A stretch of 64,000 nucleotides of DNA from Panagrolaimus kolymaensis (lineage: Eukaryota; Nematoda; Chromadorea; Rhabditida; Panagrolaimidae): assembly GCA_028622995.1 (NCBI GenBank), contig JAJQJQ010000003.1:8742001-8806000 (forward strand), read 5' to 3'. Shown in pieces: positions 1-10,234 of the stretch (position 1 is its first letter; each line of letters starts with the position of its first letter). A program made the position numbers and the translations under genes. Below the pieces are notes generated by a model that was not told the DNA's origin, did no database searches, and saw only the letters and a list, made by a program, of their open reading frames with translations.

Positions 1-2200
1 GGAATTGCAAAAGACCCTAACCGAATTGGCAGATGTCAAAAAGAACCTCCAAGAAAAAATTCAGCAAGAAGAAGCTTTATCAAAATTAGTTCAAGATTTA
101 GAAGCGAAGGCTGTTTTAAATGCTGAAGAAATGAAGAAATTTGAAACCAGTATAGCTGAACTTCGTGAAAAGCTTCAAAATGAAACAAATGAAAAGGCAG
201 CCGCGACTAAATCATTTGAAGAAGAGAGAAAAACTTTGATGGCTAATTCAGTTGATATCGATAATGAAAAGAAAAAGTTGCAAAGCGATTTGGTCGATAT
301 CCAGAACCAATTTAAAGGTGCAACAGAAGAAAAAAATGTTTTATCAAAGCAAATTCAAGAAATGGAAGCAAAAGATGCAGCTGCCACAGGTTCTCATGTC
401 GAAGAAATAAAGAAGTTGGAGAATGACATCGCCGAATTAAACGGAAAACTTAAAAATGAAATCAATGAAAAGGAAGTTGCAATAAAAGCAATTGAAGAGC
501 AGAAAAAAGCTCTAACATCGTCAGCTTCTGAAAATGCAGTGGAATTGCAGAAATCACAAAGTGAGTTGGCAAAAGTCAAAAAGCAACTTCAAGAAAAAAT
601 TCACCACGAAGAATCTTTATCAAAATCCGTTCAATTGCTTGAAGCAAAAGTTGTTTCATATAATGAAGAAACAAAAAAATCGGAAAAGGACATTGCTCAT
701 TTGCAAGAAAAGCTTCAAAATGAAATCAATGAAAGGGAAGCAGCAAGTAAATCATTTGAAGAAGAAAGAAAAATTCTTATTGCTAATACCGCTCAAATTG
801 ATAATGAGAAGAATAAGTTGCAAAGCGATATGGCCGATATCCAGAAGCAACTTCAATCCCAAATTTCTGAAAAAGAAAATCTATTCAAGCAATTTCAAGA
901 AAATGAAGCAAAGAATGCATCAATCGTTGGAACCCACAGTGAACAAATTAAGATGTTTGAAAAGGATATTGCGGAATTAAATGGAAAGTTGCAAAATGAA
1001 ATTGCAGAAAAGGATGCCGCAATCAAAGCTATTGAAGATCAGAAACGAGCTTTGAATTCAACAGCTTCTGAAAATGCAGTGGAATTGCAAAAATGCCAAA
1101 CCGAATTGGCAGATGTCAAAAAACAACTTCAAGAAAAAATTGAATGTGAAGAATCTTTATCAAAACAGATTCATGATTTTGAAGCTCAAAATTCTGCACA
1201 AAGTGAACAATTCAAAAAGCTTGAAATAGAACTTAGTGAAGCACAACAAAAGCTCAAAACCGAAACTGATAAAAACTCCACAGCTACCAAAGCGTTGGAA
1301 GAACAAATCAATACCCTCCAAACAAAGGCTTCAAATTACGAAACCGAATTGAAACAATCACAAAGTAATTTGACCGAAGTTCAAAAGCAGCTTCAAGATG
1401 CTGCAAATGAAAAAGATTCTTTATCAAAGCAAATTAAAGAACTTCAAGCCCAAAATGAAGCTGTCATTAGCTCGCATAAAGAAGAAATCAAAAAATTCGA
1501 ACAAAATATTGTTGAATTAAGAGAAACCCTTCAAAAAGAAGTCGCTGAAAAGGAAGCAACTATTAAAGCTTTTGAAGAGCAAAAGAAAAGTAATATGGCT
1601 ACGGATTCTGAAAATGCAGTGGAATTGCAAAAATGTCGAAGTGAATTGGCTAATATTCAAAAAGAACTTCAAGCTCAAATTTCGGAGAAAGAAAATTTAT
1701 CTAAGCAAATTAAAAAACTTGAAACAGAGCACTCATCAATAATAAACTCCCTTAATGAAAAGATAAAGAAGTCTGAAATAGAAATTGCTGAATTAAATGG
1801 AAAATTGCAAAAAGAATTAGCAGAAAAAGAAGCTTTAGCTAAAGAAATCGAAGCCCAAAGCTCAACTCTCAAATCGAATGCTTCAGATATTGAAAAAGAA
1901 ATGAAAAAATATCAAAGTGATTTGGTTGAAGTTCAAAAGCAACTTGAAAATACGGTGAATGAAAAGGATGCTCAATCTAAAAAAATTCAAGAACAGGAAG
2001 CCCAAAATTCAGCAGCATCAAGCTCATTTGATGAAAAAATTAAAAACCTTGAACAAAATGTTTCTGAATTACAGATGAAACTTCAAAAGGAAGTCTTTAA
2101 AAAAGAAGCTGCAATAAAGGCAGTTGAAGATCAAAAAAGAAGTCTTTCTTCTAGTGCTTCAGAAAATGCCGTTGCATTACAAAAATTACAAAACGAATTG
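1..2200 (+). repeat. 540-bp (180-residue) tandem coding repeat
   Basis: The block beginning GGAATTGCA and encoding ELQKxxxELA recurs at 1, 541, 1081 and 1621, exactly 540 bp apart. A diverged fifth junction lies near 2170, about 552 bp after the fourth. Each unit holds SENAVELQK, a QLQEKI/QLQAQI stretch, xSLSKQI and IAELxGKLQ. The units are diverged at DNA level, so this is an old or corrected protein-level duplication and not a simple satellite. The array continues past the left edge. Confidence 0.85.
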
Positions 2201-3021
2201 GCTGAAGTTCACAAACAACTTCAAGCCCAACTTTTGGAGAAAGAAAATTTATCTAAACAAATTCAAGAATTTGAAGCTCAAAATGCATCTTCCGCTGGCT
2301 CGCGTGACGAACAAATAAAGAAATTCAATATGGGTATATCTGAATTACAGGAAAAACTAAAACGTGAAAATTCTGAAAAAGAATCTTTGGTTAAAGCTTT
2401 GGAGGAGCAAAAAGAGACTTTGAAATCGAATGCTTCTGCGGTGGATAGTGAAATTATAAAGCATCAAAATGGACATGCCCAAGCCATTGAGCGAATTAAA
2501 GAACTTGAAGCAACAAATGGAAAAATAATTTATGAAAAGAATACTTTGCAAAAACAATTTGAAGAGGCTCAAAATCGGCTTTCCATGTATTTGAAAGCTA
2601 AACCTAATGGAGATATCGATGAAGTAAGACTTTAGAAACAAAACTTAGAAAATTTGCATATTCTTATTAATTTTTTTAGGATACAGCAATATCATTTTTA
2701 AATAAAATTATCGCTGATCAAGGTCAAAAAATAAAACATTTAAATGAATTATTATTGAATAATGCAAATTCTGGTGGTCAACAAAATGGGCAAACAGCTT
2801 CAAAATCTGCGGCTTCGAATGTTCCTACAATTCCAATGATTCCATCTGCAAGAAAATATTGTGATAATTGTGAAGATTTTTCACATGACACAGAAGATTG
2901 TCCTAAAAATGAACATGAACCAACTCCTCCTCCTCCTGTTCGAGCGCCTTTGAAATCCCGAGTATTTTGTGATGAATGCGATAAATTTATTGAAGAATCT
3001 AAGTGCCCTATTCATGGTTAA
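1..3021 (+). CDS. clip-1: CLIP-170-like microtubule plus-end protein, 3' part
   Basis: The reading frame is open at the left edge, so the gene starts outside the window. Exons: <1-2623 and 2680-3021, with a 56-bp GTAAG...TTTAG intron. About 870 residues of continuous Lys/Glu/Gln-rich heptad coiled coil are followed by a short Asn/Gln/Ser linker and two Cys clusters. The first (CDNCEDFSHDTEDC) is a CX2CX4HX4C zinc knuckle; the second (CDECDKFIEESKC) has the same spacing but Glu where His is expected, then CPIHG at the end. A long coiled coil ending in paired zinc knuckles is the layout of CLIP-170/CLIP1, which tracks growing microtubule ends through N-terminal CAP-Gly domains (not in the window). 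The terminal EEY/F motif of vertebrate CLIPs is absent. The family call rests on the knuckles and layout; coiled coil alone is not diagnostic. Confidence 0.75.
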
Positions 3022-3171
3022 ATAATTTTGATTTCACTTATTTACTTTTGCCTTTTCTTTTTTGTCCTAGCAAATTTTACGGGTTTATTTTTATTACGGG
3101 TGCATTATTATTATTTTTTTCTTTGGCTTTTTTTTCTATTTTTTTGTTGATGTTGTAAGTGAATAAAAAAA

Positions 3172-3256
3172 ATTTATAAATTTATATCTTTGAAAATTAC
3201 ATGACCCATCAAAAAAAGTTATTTATTGCGAAAGAAAAAAAATGTTTTCTCATGCG
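3172..3256 (+). repeat. Dispersed ~90-bp repeat, copy 1
   Basis: This stretch of the region 3' of the CLIP-like gene matches 6340-6432 in the same orientation. Shared blocks include TATAAATTTATATCT, GAAAATTACATGAC, CATTGCGAAAGAAAA (ATTGCG in copy 1) and CATGCG. Identity by eye is roughly 85% with small indels. I do not recognise the family. Confidence 0.7.
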
Positions 3257-3746
3257 ACATTTTTATATTTGAATGAGATTAGCAAAAGAACATACATTTT
3301 ATTATCAGACATTTGTTCCTTTGATGGATAAACAAAGGTCAAAGGCAAGAAGAGATCCAGAGCTTTTATGGCAAATAAGTGAAGCAACTAAAAACAAGTT
3401 TTTGAGGTCGAGTGATTGCCTTTTTTTAATTCATTACCCATTTAGTGGAAGAAAAATGATTGCAAATGATCCCAGATCAAATTGACTCCATTTGTTATTG
3501 ATAAGTTCAAACCATATTATAGCGCAAATGTCCATTAATTTTAATTAGGGCTTTTAATAGATAGAATTAGGCAAGAAAATCTGTTTATTCATTGCCATTC
3601 TTTCTTCATTTGGAGGTTGTCATTTTTTCCATCGTTGGATTTTTTGTTTTTTTAAACGCAATTTTTTTATCCCAAAAATACAATACCATTGCATTTTTTT
3701 TCCAAATTAATTTGATCAAATAAATTTCCTTTTTCCAACTTTCAAT
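3257..3746 (+). other. Intergenic stretch with one doubtful 70-codon ORF
   Basis: An ATG-started frame at 3273-3485 encodes a basic peptide with no homopolymer bias, but it has no recognisable domain, signal peptide, splice context or relative in the window. The rest is T-rich. I do not call a gene here. Confidence 0.3.
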
Positions 3747-4869
3747 ATGGTTCGTTTTCAAAGAACCAACAATAATGCAAGAGGCTCCAAAAATACCATA
3801 TATTTTTCCCTGTTTGGTCCAACACCAATCACCAAAAAATCCACAAGTAAGTATAATTTTATTTATCAATTCCAAAAAAAAATAAAACTAATTTGTAAAA
3901 AAATTTTTAGGAAAAATACCCAAACCTCTTATTCAACAAAATAATCCACCTTCATCACCACTTCAAGTTGATATGGATCAACAGGAAAATAATAATTCGC
4001 CACCATCTCAAGCCAACAACATGCTTCAAGTAAATAATACTCCACCACAATAACTTCCATCCATTATGGTTCTTGAAAATCCTCCAACATCGCTCCAATC
4101 AAGCGTCGTAGTTCAACGGCAGCAAAATCTTTTACCACCAACTGAATCGCTTCCAAATGATACTAATAATTCAGATTCATTTCATCGTCAAAATCCCGAA
4201 AATAATCACATTATTGATCAACAACAGTATTCTGAAACTGATGAATTGAATGATAAAATACATCATACTTTGAAAACCTACAATTTGATGAAAGCAGAAT
4301 TGCCTAAAATTCAACAAAATTATAATGATCTTGTTCTTACATACAATTGTCAAGTGAATGACGAAGATTATGAAAATGCTACAAAAATTAATTCAAAAAA
4401 ACACGAGGCTTTAGTTAAATTAAAAACGCATAAAGAATCCATCGAAGAATATAAAGAAAAATACAATTTCTTGAAACTAAAGTATAACACTTTAATGAAT
4501 TTAAATGAATATGGCGGATTAGCTAACGACGATAATCCAACTCGACGACTTGATGATAGAGAATATATCGAGAAACGAAATGAAACTTATGTGACTCTTT
4601 GGCGGTAAGTTTTTATGCTAATTTTTTTTTGATTTTTTATGAAAAAAAATTATTTTTACAGAATTTTTATGAAAACTAAAGAATTTCGAAAATTAAAAAA
4701 CCCAAAATCATCGCGAAGAAAAGAATATGCAAAGTTTATATTTAAGTATCTCAAGGATGTTGCCCCTCTTGATCAAAATGAAGACAAAACATACAGATGG
4801 ATACATCAAATTACAACAAAAGATTTATACATTCCACCAACAACCGCAGCAGCAGGAACAGCCCAATAA
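3747..4869 (+). pseudogene. Unknown coiled-coil protein gene with one in-frame stop
   Basis: Exons 3747-3846, 3911-4604 and 4662-4869 join in consistent phase through GTAAGT...TTTTTAG/TTTACAG introns. The product would be Pro/Gln/Asn-rich for its first ~110 residues, then a Lys/Glu-rich coiled coil (from about LNDKIHHTLK to LKLKYNTL), then a basic C-terminal exon with RRKEYAKFIFKYLKD. A single TAA at 4051-4053 interrupts exon 2. The codons on both sides lie in the same frame and look alike (PPQ-stop-LPSIM), and there is no AT-rich intron to remove it. It could be a nonsense mutation, a sequence error (CAA to TAA is one change), or a short first ORF with translation restarting at ATG 4066. I do not recognise the protein. 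Confidence 0.6.
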
Positions 4870-5232
4870 TAATCAGTTTTAGTTGTTTTAATTTTTTTTA
4901 TATTCTGTTAAGAAATTCTTTTCTTCTTTTCTTGTATTACTATTTATTCATCCATTCATTGCTTTATTATTTTTCTTGACTCTTATTATTTATGCTATTT
5001 ATCATTTTGGAATTTTATATTTTTTGAGCTTTTACATTCAAACAAAAAAATGAAAGAGCAAACTTAAAAAAAATGAAAAGTTTATTTGAACAAAAAACAA
5101 AAAATACATTGTTTAAATTTTTTGTTTTAAAATTTAAACCAGCGACTTTTGACTACCAGATTATTTTTTTTTAAGTTCCGTAATTAGTTTTTAAATTTAG
5201 AAATTAAAAAATATCAACATTTTTTTGTCATT

Positions 5233-5578
5233 ATGTCGTTGACAATATCCGATGAAGCAGTTCGTGGACCAATAATTAAAAACGACGCGGGGAAAACAGC
5301 ATACAATAACTTTTTCTTCATCCATTGCCAACGATGGAAAAACTATTAGACTTATTTTAGTAAGTTTTTCAAAAATTGAATTTCTTTCTTTTCTTTTTAG
5401 GCAAATAAAAATAAAGTTTTGTTGTTATTTGTTTTAGTTAAATGGAGAAATTGAAGCAACTCAAGGACCTGTCAACAAAGAAGTTATTATTACTTTGGTA
5501 CAAAATGGAAATAATTGGATTTATACTCGAGTCAATGAAACTTTAAATGTTACTTCATTGAAATCGGAATTATATTAA
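5233..5578 (+). pseudogene. Small unknown gene (~88 aa) with a homopolymer frameshift
   Basis: An ATG at 5233 opens a frame that runs into the T5 run at 5311-5315 and then reaches a stop (TAG) after QRWKNY. Reading one T fewer continues as FSSSIANDGKTIRLIL to a GTAAG donor at 5360. The next exon starts at 5438 behind GTTTTAG and runs in phase as LNGEIEATQGPV... to TAA at 5576-5578. The good agreement either side of the T run suggests a one-base insertion or sequence error in a real two-exon gene. The product is soluble with no signal peptide; family not recognised. Confidence 0.45.
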
Positions 5579-6072
5579 AGATTTAAATTCATATAATGAA
5601 AACGAAATCTTTAAAAGAAAAACAAAGCTGTAGAAATTTCACATTAATAAATTTAACATATTTTTCTAAAGTTTTTTTTCTTTTTACAAGACTTACATTT
5701 TCCATCGAAAAAGTGACAATTTTATTGTTTTTACAGGTTAAAATTTTGAAAAGCTTGCATTCATTTTTTAAAAAATGTTATTTCTTTAGACAACAAATCC
5801 ATTGAAAAAAGGTTTGGTTTTATACATAATCAGAAAAAAAAATTGCGAGAAAAAAAAACCATTGAAAGTGCGCTGAAATTTCCAAAACGATCAATAATGA
5901 AGAGAGAAAACGAATATTCATTGAAAGCATCATTCAACAAACAAACAAAAATGTTAGCTTTGGGGTTTTTCTTTTCTAAAAGAAAGTTCTTTTTTTTTGA
6001 ATATTTTAATTTTTTTTTTTTAAATTTTTGTTTGTAAATAAAAGAAATTTGCTAATTGAACTTTAATGTAAT

Positions 6073-6255
6073 ATTCTCAATCAAAAAGAAGAAGCTACTA
6101 AAGAATTGGTTCAACGAAAAGGAAGGGCAATCCTTGCTTAATCGTTCATCAAACGAAAGCCTTTCTGCTAAAAAAACAAGCTGAAAAAAGTGTACTTGCT
6201 GCCGATGCAAGTATTATTAGCTTAAATCATTTGAATCGATGCATTAAAAAATTGT
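6073..6255 (+). pseudogene. Possible ESCRT-III (SNF7/CHMP-like) fragment
   Basis: One frame reads KEEATKELVQRKGRAILA then stops. The frame two bases on reads FLLKKQAEKSVLAADASI and SLNHLNRCIKKL then stops. Together, with one frameshift near 6130-6160, the pattern (basic R-K-G-R-A, LLKKQ, EK, spaced leucines) resembles the amphipathic helix pair of the SNF7 domain in CHMP proteins. No start codon, no clear splice sites and no further domain are present. Best read as a decayed partial copy; the family assignment is weak. Confidence 0.3.
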
Positions 6256-6339
6256 AAAAGTTTCTTTACCAGATTTTTTTTATGTTCAAACATTCAAAAA
6301 TTTAATTTTAGACAAAATGCAAATAAGCGTGTTCACCAC

Positions 6340-6432
6340 TTATAAATTTATATCTGTGAAAATTACATGACTCATCTAAAAAAATGAAAAATGTATACAT
6401 TGCGAAAGAAAAAAAAATTGTTTTCCCATGCG
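6340..6432 (+). repeat. Dispersed ~90-bp repeat, copy 2
   Basis: This copy matches 3172-3256 in the same orientation, with a ~7-bp insertion after the central A run. It lies just downstream of the ESCRT-III-like fragment. After the shared CATGCG block the two copies diverge completely. Confidence 0.7.
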
Positions 6433-6815
6433 GGACGGACGGAAGACGAGGATGATGAAGATGATGATGAAGACTCCCAAATAAATAAATACTTCTTTTT
6501 TTTCGCCAACCATGTACTTACTTAATGCCTTCTTCCACTTTCGACAAAAAAGTATAAAATAAAACTCAATAATTCTTTTTCTAAGATACAACTATCCATT
6601 TTCTTGTCGTCTTCTTTTTTTTTCTTGGCCTTTAAGTTATTGTTGTTCGTTCCATTTATTTGTTTGTGGTTATTTCTTTTCTCAAATTCTAAACAACCGG
6701 TTTTTTGTTGTTTTATATTAGAAAATACAACTTCATCTAAAGGAAATAAATTTTCAAAGGTTGTTTTTTGTTTTGAGAAAATTTCAACAATTGATTGAAA
6801 ATTTTATATTTTATT

Positions 6816-7807
6816 ATGTTAAAAATATTGATTTTATATTTATTTTCAATTGTGCCTCTGGCATCTGCAATATTTATGCCAGGATGTACAAATTTTTTGT
6901 GCCACATCAAAGAAGATATATCTTCCATTCCACAATTACAGAAAGTTAGAGCTTGTGATGAATGTCGTAAATTAAATTCAAGGTAAAAAAATTGAAATGT
7001 TGCGTTTTTTTTATTTTAAAAAAATTTATAGATTTTGTGGAAAATTTCAAGAAGCATTTTATTGTCTTCCATCAATTCCGCCATTTTGTAAGCCAGTGAC
7101 TAATTCAGCTCAACAAAGAATAGTAAATATTTCTGATATTTGTTATATTCCTCGTAAGCTTTTTTAGCCTTTTTTATCTCAAAATTTAAATAATATTTTT
7201 AGCAAAAGCATTTTTACCTATTCCATTAATCGAAAATAATCAAACTTTATCTATTGCAATTCCAAGATTTTTTGAACAACAAGAATTCGAGCAATATCAA
7301 TTTCATAATCTTTCATTATTTTTACTTTTTCCTTTGGAGGTAAGCTTTTTTTCTTTTCGGTATTATTTGTCTAATTTTTTGCCAAAGTTTTGACTGTTTG
7401 ACATTTTTATCAAAATTAGGTATTTGATTTTCAGAAAGGTGAAAATTGTTCAAAGGGATTATTTCCTTCTCGATCAGTTCATAAAGGCAGAGATTGTCTC
7501 TGGACTATATCAATTGCAATGCCAACAATAGATTCAGCGGTTGCTAAAAATGATGTAAGTTTTATTGTAAAATTTTGATTTTACAGAGAATTTTTTTTAC
7601 AAATCCATCTTTTTTTAGCCATTTTATTATGATGATCAAACAGATATGTCAGTGTCATTTAGTCCAAAATTAATTCCTGTAATAAAAAATGGTAAAATGT
7701 CAATTTGGTATTCAGTTAATGCGAATTTAATTGAAACTCATCAAAATGCCCCAGTGAATTTCTCATTGACAATTTATTCATATCGAAAAGATATATCTAG
7801 CGAATAA
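6816..7807 (+). CDS. Unknown secreted protein with Cys-rich N-terminal region
   Basis: Five exons (6816-6982, 7032-7153, 7203-7339, 7435-7554, 7619-7807) give 244 residues with consistent phases and introns of 49-95 bp. The start ATG at 6816 gives a clear signal peptide, MLKILILYLFSIVPLASA. Cysteines follow in pairs over residues ~25-95 (PGC, FLCH, ACDEC, FCGKF, YCLP, FCKP, ICYIP), then two more around NCSKG and DCLW, and a Cys-free C-terminal half. There is no transmembrane segment or GPI signal, so it should be secreted. It lies convergent to the UCH gene, about 200 bp apart. I do not recognise the family. Confidence 0.8.
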
Positions 7808-8009
7808 TTTACAACGTTTTTAGTTTTACATAATTTTTATGTTTCAATAAATAAATATTATGTTTTATAATTTTAAATTTATAGCAATTTTGTTGCCCCA
7901 ATAAAAACCGCGGAAATCTTTTCACAGTAATTAACTTTCAAAAATAAAATAAAAAATAAGAAATTTGATTTAAGCAAGCATTTATTTAAGAAATAGATAA
8001 CAAATTTAT

Positions 8010-8870
8010 TTATTGATCACTAACAAGAGCGATAGCATTAAAAGCAACACTTTGATTTTCAAATTTTGTGATAAATTCTTTGATAACTTTAGCAACATCA
8101 TGGAGCATTGTTTCTGTAGTTGTTGGACCAAGTGGACGAGCAAAATCCCTTGAAGATGATAATTCATATAAAGTTCCATCAATATTGACAATAGTAATAA
8201 AATGATTTTTTACTTGAGTATCTTCAGGAATTTGAGTTTCACCAGATCGAGCTGCACCTTCATGAGCCATATGCATTTTTTCATCCATTTCAAGGCAATC
8301 CGAACGTTCTTCAATTCCAAGTGGAAGAGCTTTTGAAATCCATTCAGCAAATGGGCCATTACCTAAAAAATAAAACTTTTTTTCAAGTAAAAAAGTGATT
8401 ATCAAAAACCCACCAATATCAATATGATTCCGAACATTTGCGATAGAATGAAGGAGAGAAAAAGTTCCACATGCATTACCAATTTTTTGTTTCATAAAAA
8501 ATACATTATCAGGATTTTTGTGATTCTTGCTTTTCAGTTCATCATAACAATTTTTGCGATATTCAAGAGCCTAAAAAATTATATATACATATTTATCAAA
8601 TTAAAAACAAAACAAAGTAAAGCTAACCTTTTTGTCAGGAGGAAAACAAAGAATGATGGCATAACAAGGTTGAGGAATAAAAGCAAGCATTTCATCATCG
8701 AAACCAAAAATATCATCACATCGAATACCTTTGACACCAATATCTTTGATGAGCTAAAACTAAAAAATTTGTAAATAAATTCAAAAAAAAGTAAAGCTTC
8801 AAACCTTGTTCATAGCATCTGGATTGGATTCCATTGCTGTCCAGTAAGTTTTCTTTCCAGTTTCAGTCAT
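8010..8870 (-). CDS. ubh-3: Ubiquitin C-terminal hydrolase, UCHL1/UCHL3 type
   Basis: Exons on the minus strand: 8870-8805, 8753-8628, 8570-8414, 8362-8010; 233 residues, close to human UCHL3 (230). UCH-family cysteine proteases remove small adducts from the ubiquitin C-terminus in the cytosol. Recognisable parts are the FMKQKIGNACGT block (oxyanion Gln about residue 92, catalytic Cys about 98), the NHFITIVNIDG block (catalytic His about 170) and FNAIAL near the end. The family's catalytic Asp, in YELDG, is replaced: here the sequence is YELSSSRDF, with Ser at about residue 185. Activity may be reduced, or a nearby Asp may substitute. The gene symbol marks the C. elegans ubh-1/2/3 group, not a proven one-to-one orthologue. 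Confidence 0.9.
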
Positions 8871-9149
8871 TCTTTGGATGATATTTTAAAGAAGTTATTA
8901 CTTTACCTATAATTTAACGATTAATAAAAAAAACGGTTAATAGCGATAAACTATAAATTAAGAAAGAGTATGAAAAATATCGAAAATATAAAATTGTCAT
9001 CAAAAAAATGCAAATGAAAAGAGTTACTTTTGAGGGGTTGGTCGAAACCGATAGTCTTTGAATTTTTTTTCATTGGCAAAATGTTAGCATTTGCCATCTA
9101 ACTTTTTATATAAATTAAAAATGTCTCATTTTTTAAATATATTATTTAG

Positions 9150-9936
9150 TGAAATTAAAGAATGAGTTAGAAGCAGAAGTTGATTTTAGCTTTAAATTAT
9201 TATTGAAATTAGATGGTTCAAAAAAATCGAAAGTTTATTCCCCTTCTTTGATCTCAATGCATTGTGTATGGTTTACGTTGGTACCAAAGAAGAAACTGCG
9301 AATCAAATAGCCCAAGTTCTTGGAAAAGGTTTATTTCTATTGAAAATTGGAAGCTAATAAATAATTATTAAATATTTTAGATAAAACTTATGAAACGATA
9401 TTCAGAATTTTTTAAAAGCCATAAATTAGAAAATAATAAAGCTGGCAGTGGAGGAAAGAAAGGTGTTTCACGAAAACGACTAAGATCGGAAGGAGATGAT
9501 GGTGTAAAACTTCATATTGCAAATCGTTTATTTGTTATTAAAATTTGTCATTTATTGCCATCTTATCTAAAACCACGGATTTTTATTTGAAACTGGAATT
9601 AGAGAAGCTTGGTATAACCAATGTCTTTGACTTACGCTGTAACCTCAGTGGAATGCTGCAGGTCAGCCATAAAATTGACCAAGCCATTCATAAAGCGATT
9701 ATCAAAGTATGCAAATTCTTAGTTTTTTCTTTTTAATAAAAACTCTTAGTTTATTTTAGGTTGATGAAAATGGTACTGAAGCCGCGGCAGTTACAACTAT
9801 GGTTGCAGTTGCAAGATGTTCAGTAATTAATTCCATTTTTACTGCCGATCATCCATTTCTTTATTTTATTACTTCCACAAAAAATTCGGAAACTTTTACG
9901 CCTCAGAATATTTTATTTATGGGTACTTTTTGTTAA
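9150..9936 (+). pseudogene. Serpin pseudogene
   Basis: Pieces of an intracellular-type serpin occur in order but in different frames. They are LKNELEAEVDFSFKLLLKLD, then (after a frameshift near 9240) ALCMVYVGTKEETANQIAQV, then GVKLHIANRLFV with LLPSYL, then LEKLGITNVFDL with KAIIK, then an intron at 9707-9759 with normal signals, then the hinge VDENGTEAAAVTTMV and the C-terminal block FTADHPFLYFI...ILFMGTF. The central ~150 residues between the N-terminal LLPSYL block and the LEKLGI block are missing. The frameshift, stops and internal deletion make this a dead copy. Serpins trap serine proteases through the reactive loop after the hinge. Confidence 0.88.
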
Positions 9937-10234
9937 CTTAAGAATTTTTTCGTTTAGCTTTTTTAACATAATGGTTTTTTGTTCTTTTATTATTTTTTAC
10001 ATTTTTATAATTTTTCATCGGAATTTGTTACAATAAAAAAATTAAAACATTAATAAAAAAAGAAGAAATAATAACAGTTTTAGAGAAATTGTTAATTTTA
10101 TAAAAAAAAGGTATGAGTGTGTGTCAAAACGGAAGTTACTTGATTAAAAAAGGATAAATATTATTATTTTACAGAATTCAAATTTTTAGAAAGGAAACTA
10201 TAAATTTTTAAATTAATTTTACGGAGGCTCCTTT

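Noticed and set aside
534..980. Second plus-strand frame inside the coiled coil
   Set aside because: A shifted reading of the repetitive CLIP-like coding sequence, made of Lys/Asn codons only.
4030..4128. Intron that would remove the stop at 4051 (GTAAAT donor at 4030)
   Set aside because: The interval has coding-like composition, no T-rich acceptor, and the frame continues unchanged on both sides.
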